Assembly: GCF_033115175.1 (NCBI RefSeq)
Contig: NC_084830.1
Coordinates: 45,577,409-45,641,408, forward strand
DNA length: 64,000 bases
Reading direction: 5' to 3'
From: Lepus europaeus
Taxonomy: Eukaryota > Chordata > Mammalia > Lagomorpha > Leporidae
Positions 47,605 through 58,299 of the stretch are shown here, one piece after another. The notes under the pieces were generated by a model, which saw nothing but the letters and a program-made list of their open reading frames with translations, searched no databases and was not told the DNA's origin. Each line of letters begins with the position of its first letter. The first letter of the stretch is position 1. The translations under genes were made by a program, and so were the position numbers.

Positions 47605-48479
47605 GGGGAGAAAGGAGGAAGGATTCTTAGTGGGGTGTTGTGACAGACACTGCTGAATAATTGCCCACAAACACCTGTTGCTTTTACCTCCTCACTTTTG
47701 CCTGCTCCTACCACAATGATTACAATGGCAAAATAATTACTTTCCCAAGATATCTTGCTGCAAAAAAAGTTCACACGACACCATTATGATGATTAGACTA
47801 GGAGTGCCAGGATGGGGAAAGTTCTAGGAAAGCCTTTAGTTTGCTGACAAAGAGTTGGGAAAATGTGCCTGATGCTGTGTTAGAAGTTGATGAGAAGTTT
47901 AGAGCTGCATGGGGTTGAAAACACACAAGCTAAAAATGGCAGAGTGAAAAGACAGAAGGAGCCTGGATTTAGAAACTATTGCAAACCACAAGCTCTGCAC
48001 TGCCTACTTTGTGTGAGGAAGAATAAATTATTATGTATGTAAGTCACTGAAATAAATGTCCAAATATCCAGAAAAAGGCAGTATCTTCTGTATATCTGCA
48101 AAAGTGCAAATGTTCTATCTCTCTGGATACAAAATAAAGGTCAGTACTCCTTCGCTCAAGTTTTCCTTTTCAAATCACCGACTTCCCACTGTCATGAAAT
48201 CCCCCAGCAACCAAGGGCACTGGTGGGAGTCTCTGTCCCACTGAAAAGCTTTCTTCTCACTTTTTACTAGTTTGAGCTGTCAGTCACAGCCTCAGGGAAA
48301 GTTCACTGTCTCCTGTTCCTCCTTGAACATCTATTTGGCCCATCCCGTAGATTCTAGTTGTATTTCTTTAGCCTCTAGCTAGCGGATTGATTGACTGCTT
48401 CATTGTGAAATGTACTACACATATATAAGACTATAGAGAACACAAACTTTTGTTAAGAGTGGTAATAGAAAAATACACA
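47605..48479. other. CPQ intron, mostly unique
   Basis: It contains the acceptor pyrimidine tract next to the exon and copy 2 of the direct repeat. No other element was recognised. Confidence 0.5.
47968..48021. repeat. Direct-repeat copy 2, flanking the CPQ terminal exon
   Basis: It is identical to copy 1 apart from the missing 5 bases. It is followed by 'aataaattattatgtatgta' and 'agtcactga', which resembles the end of an old LTR. Copies are about 1.1 kb apart. Confidence 0.9.
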
Positions 48480-49812
48480 TATTCTCACAATTCAATGCAA
48501 GAAAGATATTTCTAGTAACTCTGAAGTCCAATTTATGATTTTCCCTTTGCTATCGTTGATCCTTTCTGCCCTCCAAAGGAACCACACCACGTCCTGCTGT
48601 GTTAATAGCTTGCTTTTCTGTATAGTTTGCTACATACACCTGTTTATGACACTGCCAGCATTTGGACAAGTACTCCAGTTAAATATCTGCAACTTTCCTT
48701 TTCCATTCAAATATATGTAAGGTTTATCTTATGTTACCAGGTACAGTATTTCCATTTTTTATTGCTGCGCACCATCTCATTGTCTGTGTTTATACATTTT
48801 CCTGACAAGGGGTATTTAGATTATTTCTGCTTTTCTGTGATGTTACCAACATTTTCTGGAGTCTAAATGTACATTTTAGCATATAATTACAAGTGTTTTG
48901 TTTTGTAGTTTTGGTGTACGAACATCTCCCTTTCTTCACATCCTCTCCAGCACTTGGTATTGTCAAAATAACTTTTGCTAAACTGATGAGTGTGACATGT
49001 TACCTTATTGTTATTTTTAAGATTAATGGGATTGAACATGTGTTCACATACAAATTTTTTGCCATCTGATTTTTATTTTGTGAAATGCTTGTTCACGCCC
49101 ATTATTCAATTAATTGGTTTGTCTGTTTCTTGTTGATTTGTAGGAGTTCTTTATATATTTTCAACACTCACCTTCTGTTGGTAGTTTGTACTTATATTAT
49201 TTCCTACTTTGTGGCTTGCCTTTTTACTCTGATAAGTGTGTGTTTTGATGTAGTCAACTTATGAATTTTTACTTTATGATTTCTAGTTGTTAGGTCTTAT
49301 AAGAAGTCACTTCCTACTCTAATATCATAAATATTTTTTATGTTCTATTCTAAAAATTTTAACATTTTTATTTCCATTTCCATCCATCTAAAATTGGAAT
49401 TGATTTTTGTGTGGATGTGAGCTAGGTTTTCATTTCATTTTTTGGCCATCCAGACATATTTATCAACTACTACACTCTCTTTCCCCACTTATTTGCATGA
49501 TCAATTTTGTTACATATCCAGTTTCCTTATATCTGGACATCTGTTTTGGGGCTAATTCTGCTCCAGTGGTCTATCTATCTGTCTCAATGGCAGCACCACG
49601 CTACCTTAGTCATTACTGCTTTCTAATCCTTGGCATCTGGAAGGGTAGGTTCTTTCACCTTCTCTTCCTTCTCCTTTGGGAATGTTTTATCACTATTAAC
49701 CATTTACTCTTCCAGATAAATTTCAGAATATATTAAACATTATACAGAAAATATGATTTGATCTTGATTGGAACTGTATAAACTCATGTTTTAATTTGGG
49801 GAGGAACATCTT

Positions 49813-51346
49813 TTTTTTTTTTAAACTTTTATTTAGTAAATATAATTTTCCAAAGTACAGTTTATGGATTACAATGGCTTTTTCCCCCCCATAACTTCCC
49901 TCCCACCTGTACCCATCCCATCTCCTGCTCCTGCTCCCTCTCCCATTCCATTCACATCAAGATTCATTTTCAATTATCTTTATATACAGAAGATCAATTT
50001 ATTATATATTAAAGATTTCATCAGTTTGCACCAACACAGAACATAAAGTGTAAAATACTGTTTGAGTACTAGTTTTAGCATTAATTCACATTGGACAACA
50101 TATTAAGGACAGAGATCCCACATAAGGAGTAAGTACACAGTGACTCCTGTTGTTGACTTAACAATTTGACACTCTTGTTTATGGCATCAGAAATCTCCCT
50201 AGGCTCTTGTCTGAGTTTCCAAGGCTTTGGAAGCCTCTTGAGTTTGCCGACTTCGATCTTATTTAGACAAGCTCATAGTCAAAATGGAAGTTCACTCCTC
50301 CCTTCAGAGAAAGTTACCTCCTTCTTTGATGGCCCTATTCTTTCCACTGGGATCTCACAGAGATCTTTCATTTAGGTGCTTTTTTTATTTTTTTTTTGCC
50401 AGAGTGTCTTGGCTTTCCATGCTTAAAATACTCCCATGGACTCTTCAGCCAGATCCGAGTGCCTTAAGGGCTGATTCTGAGGCCAGAGTGCTGTTTAGGA
50501 CATCTGCCATTCTATGAGTCTTCTGTGTATCCCACTTCCCATGTTGGATCATTCTCTCCCTTTTTTATTCTATCAGTTAGTATTTGCAGACACTAGTCTT
50601 GTTTGTGTGATCCCTTTGACTCTTAGACCTATCAGTGTGATCAGTTGTGAATTGAAATTGATCACTTGGACTAATGAGATGGCATTGGTACATGCAATCT
50701 TGATGGGATTGTTTTGGAATCCCCTGGTATGTTTCTAACTCCACCATTTGGGGCAAGTCCGATTGAGCATGTCCCAAATTGTACATCTCCTCCCTCTCTT
50801 ATTCCCACTCTTATATTTCACAGGGATCACTTTTCAGTTAAATTTCAACACCTAAGAATAAATGTGTGTTGATTACAGAGTTCAACCAATAGTATTAACT
50901 AGAACAAAAAAAAAATACTGAAAGGGATAAAGTATTAAATTGTACATCACCAGTCAGGACAAGGGCTGATCAAGTCACTGTTTCTCATAGTGCCCCTTTC
51001 ACTTCAACAGGTTTCCTTTTTTGTGATTGGTTAGTTGTCACAGATCAGGGAGAACATATGATATTTGTCCCTTTGGGACTGGCTTAATTCACTCAGCATG
51101 ATGTTTTTCAGATTCCTCCATCTTGTTGCAAATGACCGGATTTCATTGTTTTTGACTGCTGTATAGTATTCTATAGAGTACATGTCCCATAATTTCTTTA
51201 TCCAGTCTACTGTTGATGGGCATTTGGGTTGATTCCAGGTCTTAGCTATTGTGAATTAAGCTGCAATAAACATTAAGGTGCAGATAGCTTTTTTGTTTGC
51301 CAATTTAGTATCCTTTGGGTAAATTCCAAGGAGTGGAATGGCTGGG
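49813..51346 (-). mobile_element. Lagomorph-type L1 3' end (antisense)
   Basis: It begins with a T run and 'aaacttttatttagtaaata' (antisense AATAAA tail). The 3' UTR runs to about 50900, followed by ORF2-end text such as 'gactggcttaattcactcag', 'ctgtatagtattctatagag' and 'aattccaaggagtggaatgg'. The duplication aacatcttttt lies at about 49805-49815 and 51347-51357, inside the older L1 phrase. Confidence 0.88.
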
Positions 51347-51450
51347 AAACATCTTTTTATTAGAATATTATAATCTAATCCATGAAAATTGTATATTGAT
51401 ATGTTTCTATTTATTTGTCTTCTGTAATGTCTTTTTATTTTCATAATATT

Positions 51451-51802
51451 TTTTTTTTACAGGCAGAGTTAGACAGTGAGAGAGACAGCAGAGAGAGAGA
51501 GAGAGAGAGAAAGGTCTTCCTTCCATTGGTTCACCCCCCAAATGGTCATTCGGCCAGCGTGCTGCGCCAATCCAAAGCCAGGAGCCAGGTGCTTCCTTCT
51601 GGTCTCCCATGAGGGTGCAGGGCCCAAGGACCTGGGCCATCTTCCACTGCCCTCCTGCCTCCTCCTTCCACTGCCTTCCACAGCAGAGAGCTGGACTGGA
51701 AGAGGGGCAACCAGGACAGAATCCAGTGCCCCAACCAGGACTAAAACCCACGGTGCCGGTGCCGCAGGCAGAGGATTAGCCAAATGAGCCATGGCGCCGG
51801 CC
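51451..51802 (-). mobile_element. Young CSINE in the old L1
   Basis: The T-run tail leads to 'cattggttcaccccccaaat' and the head ending GGCGCCGGCC. The duplication cataatat lies at 51442-51449 and 51803-51810. A local 'ctgcctcctcc' duplication lies in the middle (51650-51680). Confidence 0.93.
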
Positions 51803-51954
51803 CATAATATGGTTCTTGAGCACCTTTTGTTCATGTTCTTTCCTTGGAAGCTTAAACTGTGTTCCTTTCGTAAATGATACATTTAAAAAAATTTGCCTTT
51901 TCTATTTGTTGCTATCTAGTTTTATTATCAAGGATATATCTGATTCATAAAATA

Positions 51955-52466
51955 CTGTCTGGGCCATCAAAGAAGGCAGTACCTTTCTCTGAAAGGAGGA
52001 GAGAACTTCCACTTTGACTATGGCCTTGTCTAAATAAGATTGGAGTTGGTGAACTCAAGAGGCTTCCATAGCCTTGGCAGCTCATGACAAGAGCCTCGGG
52101 TGATTACAGACGTCATAAATAAGAGTGTCAATTGTTAAATCAACAACAGGAGTCACTGTGCACCTGCTCCCCATGTAAGATCACTGCCCTTAATGTGTTG
52201 TACTATGAGAATTAATGGTAAAACTACTACTCAAACAGTACTCTATACTTTGTGTATCTTTGTGGGTGCAGTCTGTTGAAATCTTTACTAAGTTGATCTT
52301 CTGTATATAAAGATAATTGAAAATGAGTCATGATGAAGAATGGGATGGGAGAGGGAGGGGGAGATTAGATGGTTGCTGGTGGGAGGGAGGTTATAGGGGG
52401 ATAAGCTGCTATAATTCAAAAGTTGTACTTTGAAAATTTATATTTATTAAATAAAAGTTGAAAAGT
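51955..52466 (+). mobile_element. Lagomorph-type L1 3' UTR (sense)
   Basis: This is about 80% similar by eye to the reverse complement of 49813-50335. Shared blocks include 'tctgtatataaagataattg', 'caacaacaggagtcactgtg' and 'ttaaataaaagttgaaaa' (AATAAA at 52450). It is severely 5'-truncated. The duplication ataaaatact / ataaaatatt flanks it (about 51944-51953, 52468-52477). Confidence 0.88.
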
Positions 52467-52518
52467 AATAAAATATTGAAAAGAATATTCAAAAATGAAA
52501 ATAGTGTTCTTTCTTTTT

Positions 52519-52592
52519 CTATATACATAATATATATATTATATACATATATATATATATTACACATATATAGAAATATATGTGTAAGACTA
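52519..52592. repeat. (TA)n-rich microsatellite
   Basis: These are imperfect TA/TATATACA repeats next to the L1 tail. Confidence 0.85.
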
Positions 52593-52619
52593 GGCTTATT
52601 TACTAGTTATTTTGTAGAT

Positions 52620-52961
52620 TTTTTTTTTTTTTGGACAGGCAGAGTGGATAGTGAGAGAGAGAGACAGAGAGAAAGGTCTTCCTTTTGCCGTTGGTTCACC
52701 CTCCAATGGCCGCCGCGGTAGGCGCGCTGCGGCCGGCGCACTGCGCTGTTCCGAAGCCAGGAGCCAGGTGCTTATCCTGGTCTCCCATGGGGTGCAGAGC
52801 CCAAACACTTGGGCCATCCTCCACTGCACTCCCTGGCCACAGCAGAGAGCTGGCCTGGAAGAGGGGCAACTGGGACAGGATCGGTGCCCCGACCGGGACT
52901 AGAACCCGGTGTGCCGGCGCCGCAAGGCGGAGGATTAGCCTAGTGAGCCGCGGCGCCGGCC
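52620..52961 (-). mobile_element. Young GC-rich CSINE
   Basis: The T14 tail leads to 'ggccgccgcggtaggcgcgc' with many surviving CpGs, and the head ends GCGGCGCCGGCC. The perfect duplication tattttgtagat lies at 52608-52619 and 52962-52973. Retained CpGs suggest it is among the youngest here. Confidence 0.96.
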
Positions 52962-53529
52962 TATTTTGTAGATATTTTTACAGAATCATCCAACTTTGAT
53001 GCTTGCTTTATGCTACCATTTTTGACTAATGATTTCATTTCTTTCAAGGTTAGGGGACTATTTGGGCTTTACAGTTCTTGAATTAGCTTTGAAATTACAT
53101 TTTGCTGGGGATTTGTGATTTTTGAGTAACTATTAAAAATAACCAGTATAAAATTGCCAGTGATATCCTGCTTTTATTTCTGTTAATGTCTACCACATCT
53201 GTAGTGACGCCTTCTTTTTCCTTCCTGTTGTTGTGCCTTCTTGGTCTTTGCTTATTAATCTGGCCAGCGATTTGTCACTTTAATCATTAGTCTTTTGAAA
53301 AAAAGACAGCTTGAAGGTTTCTGGATACCTTCTCTTATTAATAGTAGTCTTTCTTTCATTGAATTTTGCTCTCATTTTTATTTTCCTTCCTCTTTGGATT
53401 TATTTACATTTCTTTTTCTAACTTCTTGAGCTGAATGCTCAGTTTATTACTTTGCACACTTCTCTGTCTCTGGCCTAGGCAGGAATGCCCCAACCTTTCC
53501 CCTAATATAGCTGCATCACACAAGTCTGA

Positions 53530-54190
53530 AAATTTTTATTAACAATAATTGTACATATTTATGGGCTACAAGTGACATTTCAATACATGTATACAGTGTA
53601 TAGTGATCAAAGACAAATACTTCACGTTCTCCCTTACATGTGTGAATTATAATAAAATCAATCTGAATATAAATGTTGATTACTAGGAGCTGAGAGGAGT
53701 GGGAGGCATGAAAAAGGAATTTGGTTACAAAAAAACAGGGGAAGCTGGGTGTGGTTCACTTACTACGACAAATTAATATTAGATGTTATGGCTCGAGGGG
53801 CGTATGGGAACTCATGGTAGTGACACCTCACAATTTTTGTTTTGTAAATTTAAAAATAATAATTAGAAATAAAAAAAAACATAGGGTAACCAACATTTAT
53901 TCTTCTGTGACATTGTTTTTTAGAGGCTTGGCTTGGGGCCTCTTTCTTCTACTTGTTCACACAATAAAGGCTAACTATAGACTCCACACTATGCTGTGTA
54001 ACACTAGGAACTTGATTTAATTATGACTTGGTACCCATTATCCAAGCTCCCTTTATTCCCTCTAACCCCTCACAGCCTCTAGTTATCACCATTCTGTGTT
54101 CAAGTTCAAGTGAATGGTTTGTTTGTTAGCTTTCATGTATGGGGAAACACATGATGGAGTAGTTGTCCTTTCCTTGCTCTGGAGTGGGGT
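53530..54190 (-). mobile_element. L1 3' UTR (antisense), interrupted by a sense L1 tail
   Basis: 'caataattgtacatatttat', 'caatacatgtatacagtgta' and, later, 'ctaactatagactccacact' and 'gacttggtacccattatcca' are antisense L1 3' UTR phrases. Confidence 0.7.
53640..53880 (+). mobile_element. L1 3' tail (sense) within the antisense L1
   Basis: 'ttgattactaggagctgaga', 'tatgggaactcatggtagtg' and 'gttttgtaaatttaaaaata' followed by an A-rich end are the usual sense L1 3' terminus. Confidence 0.55.
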
Positions 54191-55524
54191 TTGGGCTTCC
54201 CTCTTATTCATTCATATCCCCACAGCCATGGTGCTATTAAACAGGACACAGGCTAGTCAAGTCAACAAAACAAAAACTCAGCTATCAACATTGACAGTTG
54301 ATGGGTTCCGTGCCTATTGGCAAATATCCCAATCACGGTGCATTAAACTGACAGTATGTATCAAACCCTTCAACTGTGTTTAGGGGCCTTTATCCCAGCA
54401 ATGATTTTCTTTCTAAACTAGCAAAACCTGTTTTTAGTTACTCCAGTAGCTCAGAAAGGTTGTTTTCATCATTATAGAGCCCGGGAACACAAAACCTTTC
54501 AGGGGGTGGGCTAGGGCTGAGGTCCATAACTGTTCTGGATGTGCAATCCAATTCAACTATACAAGTTTTGAGTCCTACAAAAATATTACAGGCAGCAGGT
54601 TAAAGCAGGCATGAAAAAGGTGAAAAAGAAAGTCTCTCTGCTGTCTGCATGTCAAGGAAGATAAAGTGGAATAGCACTGGAGTTGGGAGGCTCTAGTTAA
54701 ATAGGTCTAGGGCACATCCACAGCTTAACTTTTTAGCTGAGCTACATTACACAATTGAACCTTTGAGCTGGACGTTTGTACGGTAAGTACCTACCCACCT
54801 GGGTACGTGCTGACCTTGTGAACTGGGCCTAACTGCAATTTCTGGAATGAAATTCACTAAACTTTGTAACTGTTGAGTTCAACCCCCTTGCTTTCTAAAA
54901 CTATACCCAATCCCTTTCTTGCAAACTTTTGCTGCACCAACCACAACTCTTGATAAACAACAAATGTAATTAACAGCTTTCTCGCAGTGTAAGCTATAAA
55001 AACACCATCATCTTACAAAACCCAAGAGCACATTTTCAAGGCTGCTTGAATTTTGTGTCTCTAAGGCTGCAATTCCAATAAGCCACAAATAAATGTGATT
55101 CTTCTTTGTTCTTGACTTGGTTGATTTTATCTCAGTTGCCATACTGTAGGAGCACAGCAGACGTGTACATAAGTAAGAACACAATCAGAATCGACTGTAA
55201 GAGCTACAGAGAAAAGGCAAAGAAATGGCCAGATGCTCATGTCACTGAATGACCATACTGATCCCAAACAAGTTTCCTTGCTGTGTGCTCACCAAATGTC
55301 TCCTTATCAAAATCGTCACCATCTTTTACTAGAACTGCTCATTTCACATGTTTTTCCCATGATATCATAAGCTCCCTGAAGTCAAAGCCTCTGTTTTGCT
55401 CCTCATTCTGTCATCAACCCTAAAAAGTAGCACCAAATAGCACTAAATGCTATAATGTAGCAACATTCACTGGCCAAAAGAATTAAACAGCAAAAGTTAT
55501 GAGAAAACTGGATCCCAAGGCTGT
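54191..55524. other. CPQ intron, nothing recognised
   Basis: This is mostly AT-rich unique sequence. A faint L2-like phrase occurs near 55360-55420 ('ataagctccctgaagtcaaa'). Confidence 0.4.
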
Positions 55525-56150
55525 TGTATAAGTAAGGGTTCTTGTGGGAAACAGACGGGGCTCTAAGAAGGTAACTTTGAGAATTTAATGAAAGGATTAT
55601 TTACTAAGAGTGCTCAGGGCTAAGTAAAAGTAACAAGAGATGCTGAAGCATTCAGAGTTTGCAAAAAATGGAGAGCTATTACCACCACCAGACCTAATGG
55701 AACGGAGAGAGGGGCTTTGGGGAGTGAGGGAGATGGAGAGGGAGAGGGAGAGGGAGAGGGATGAGAGAAAAGGGAGAGGGAGAGGAAGAGGGAGAGGGAT
55801 GAGAGAAAAGGGAGAGGGAGAGGGAGGGGGAGAGAGAGAGGGAGAGGGAGAGGGAGAGAGAGAGGGAGAGAGATGTCACACAATTACTAGAACCCAGGGA
55901 GAACAGCTATAGCTGCAGTTGTTAACTGTAGGAGAGAAGCTGTGGGTATCTGTAGAAAAAGGCAGGGACTCATCCTCTATTGGTGCCTCTCCATAACCTA
56001 CTGGGCCTCTTCTTGCCCAAACTCCATCATAAGCCAGAGGGTATGGATGACTCAGCAACACAGTCCATCACAGTTCACCTTCAGAGGCACAGTATAGGGT
56101 AGAGAAAGGTGAGGAATGATAGAGGGTGGTAAAAAAGAATATTCAGCACA
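55525..56150. mobile_element. Possible ancient interspersed repeat around a purine microsatellite
   Basis: 'ataagccagagggtatggat' then 'cagaggcacagtatagggta' and 'attcagcacagg' recall a common old mammalian repeat. The family is unknown to me and boundaries are loose. Confidence 0.3.
55725..55873. repeat. (GGGAGA)n-type purine microsatellite with 38-bp higher-order unit
   Basis: This is almost pure purine on the plus strand. The block 'gggatgagagaaaaggga' starts at 55758 and again at 55796, which marks a 38-bp duplicated unit. Confidence 0.9.
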
Positions 56151-57661
56151 GGTGCTTAGGATGTCAACTGACAGATATGAGAATACATATTCCAGGAAAA
56201 TAGAGTATATGAACATTCTACTTTGGGTGATATGGGGGTCAAACTAGCCTAATGGTTAGCAGATCCAGTTACAACTGACTACTGCAGGTCCCAGGGGTAA
56301 AGTTGAAGACAAACTGAATGTAGTTCAGCATGGAGCACCAATGGACAGAAAGGTGGGGTGACTGAAGCTGCACCTTAGGAGGATGCCCTGAAAAATGGGG
56401 GAGCAGGAACTGGGTGAACAACCAGGCAGGTGGGGGAGATGGCTGGGGAAGCGGGGTGACAAGGGTGGGGGAGATGGCTGGGGAAGCGGGGTCGCAAGGA
56501 CTAGCATCAGGAGACGGCATCTAGGTCCCTGAGATTCTCAGGAAAGTGTGTGGGTGAAGATAACCACCACACTTCCCAGTGGAAAGGCCAGAAGTCCACT
56601 TTACGATCAAAGGTTTTTGATGGCATGAGCCACAGCACACAGAGGACAGACAAACTTGCGTGTTTACTTTGGTGGGAGCTGGAAGCATTCTAACAGAAAA
56701 CGTGACATCGGAAGATGAGCGGAAGCCGGTGGGGAGCACGTGCTCTCCAGACTCCAGAGAGCATCAGGTGAATGGCAAATTAATGCACAAATTAAGGAAG
56801 GAGTCAAGAAACTCCAAGAATGGAGGTCACAGAGGGTAGATGAAGGAAGGATTGGCATTGCGGGCGTCGGGAAACAGGAAGGGACATTTAATTCCAGGAG
56901 ACAGAGTGTGGCTCACTTGGGGCTGTTTTCCTCCCATTCATAGCTTCTCAAGGACGCTGCACTGCGGCCAACAGAAAAGGGCTCAGGATTCCGTGCTGAT
57001 CAAAGAGAGGCAAGGAGTGTTTGTGCAGGCCCCAGTCAGGCCTCCACAATCCCCTTTGTGTCTCAGACTGAAGGAATCTGACTGCCAGATGGGTGGATGC
57101 TTGGCTGCCCTCCCTCAGAGCCAGGCCTTTCCTCAGAGGTCATCTAAGTTCCCATGAACGGGCTACAGAACGAAAACTTCCCCAGAAAAATCTGATGTCA
57201 CCGCAGGAGTGTGAGGGTGGGCCTGGTGGCCTCCTTTCAGCACCAACTCTGCAGTTCCAGGAGACATTTTATCAGTGACAGCCCCTGATCAATTACTGAT
57301 CTCGCAGACCGGTGTTGAGGGAGATCCCGCCTCTCAGTTTCTCGGCACGCCTGACAGTGCAGGGTGGCGGTGGAGGAGGTGGGGGAAATGTTAACTGTCC
57401 CTAGGGAACACTGCATGGTATCCTCTGACAGGCTGATGAGCTCTGAACAGGAACCCACATGCTTATAGATACAGAAAGCCGCTGAAAGAGCCTTCTCTAA
57501 AGGCTGATAATACTCATCCCTGGAAGCAAGCTATAGCATTCTTAGGGCCATTCCTGCTAGGAAATTATTTCCAAGTGAGATGTGGAATTTAAGGATGTGA
57601 ACACTTATCTTTCAGAATACCAGCCAAGGAGAAGCAGGAACGATGCAGGGAGAAACAGTGG
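56151..57661. other. CPQ intron, unique; 35-bp tandem duplication
   Basis: The unit containing 'tgggggagatggctgggg' and 'aagcggggt' occurs at 56431 and 56466. Nothing else was recognised. Frames at 56269-56858 are treated as chance. Confidence 0.5.
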
Positions 57662-57860
57662 ACAGAACATGCGGTTTGGAGACAGACAGGCCTGGGTTAA
57701 AGTTCAAACTCTTTTATTGAATAAGTGGATGACCCTGAAAGAATCACGTAAGGCCATTCAACTTCACCTCCTCAATCATGAAATGGGGCTAACGATACGC
57801 AACTTTCAAGATGCTTGTAAGGATTAGTAAGTAGTCAGTTAATTCTTTATTATCACTGTT
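57662..57860 (+). mobile_element. MIR
   Basis: 'ttggagacagacaggcctgg', 'gttaaagttcaaactctttt', 'caatcatgaaatggggctaa' and 'cttgtaaggattagtaagta' follow sense MIR order. Confidence 0.75.
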
Positions 57861-58093
57861 ATGTATCTATCAGGATGGTTCCATGATCAACTAAATACAA
57901 TTTGGAGGATTTGAAATTGCAAATTTAATAATCCAAGTTCTGATTATTCTTCTGATTGTTCTTCTTCAAGATGAAATAAGTGGATCACGAAGTCTGTTTC
58001 CTAAGATCCCACCTTGGTCGTGGTTTAGATTATTTTTCCTCCTCCTTGTTTCTTTCTCTTTCTTTTGCCCCTTATTCCTCTCTTTCCATGAGG

Positions 58094-58289
58094 CTCTTTT
58101 CTTTTTCCTTTCTTCTCCTCCCCTCCCCTCCTCTCCCCTCCCCTCTTCTCTTCCCTCTCTTCTCCTCCCCTCTTCTCTTCCCTCCCCTCCTCTCCCTTCC
58201 CTTCCCTTCCTCTTCTTTTCTTTTTTCTTTTCTCTCTTCTTTTTCCTCCCCTCCTCCCTCTCCCCTCCTCTCCTCTCCTCTTCTCTTCT
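58094..58289. repeat. 196-bp uninterrupted polypyrimidine tract
   Basis: Every plus-strand base from 58094 to 58289 is C or T (CCCCTCCTCT-type units). On the CPQ sense (minus) strand it is therefore pure purine. Confidence 0.95.
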
Positions 58290-58299
58290 AGTAAATACT

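Larger units (their letters stand above)
48480..53480 (-). mobile_element. Old L1 (antisense), broken by two younger L1s and two CSINEs
   Basis: Antisense ORF2/3'UTR text runs in consistent order. RT-domain text lies at 53180-53460 ('cattagtcttttgaaaaaaa', 'cttcttgagctgaatgctca'). It continues at 51350-51450 ('aatccatgaaaattgtatat') and 49380-49800 ('gatttttgtgtggatgtgag', 'ttgatcttgattggaactgt'). The 3' region is at 48880-49270 ('cacatcctctccagcacttg', 'ggagttctttatatattttc'). Insertions at 49813-51346, 51451-51802, 51955-52466 and 52620-52961 split it. No long frame remains. The gene-side end at 48480 is approximate. Confidence 0.8.

Noticed and set aside
47607..47774. N-terminal extension of the CPQ frame to a Met at 47774
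   Set aside because: This part lies upstream of a good splice acceptor and has no CPQ similarity; it is intron read-through.
55620..55912. Ser/Leu/Pro-rich or Arg/Glu-rich open frames over GA repeats
   Set aside because: Pure microsatellite translation, open in several frames on both strands.
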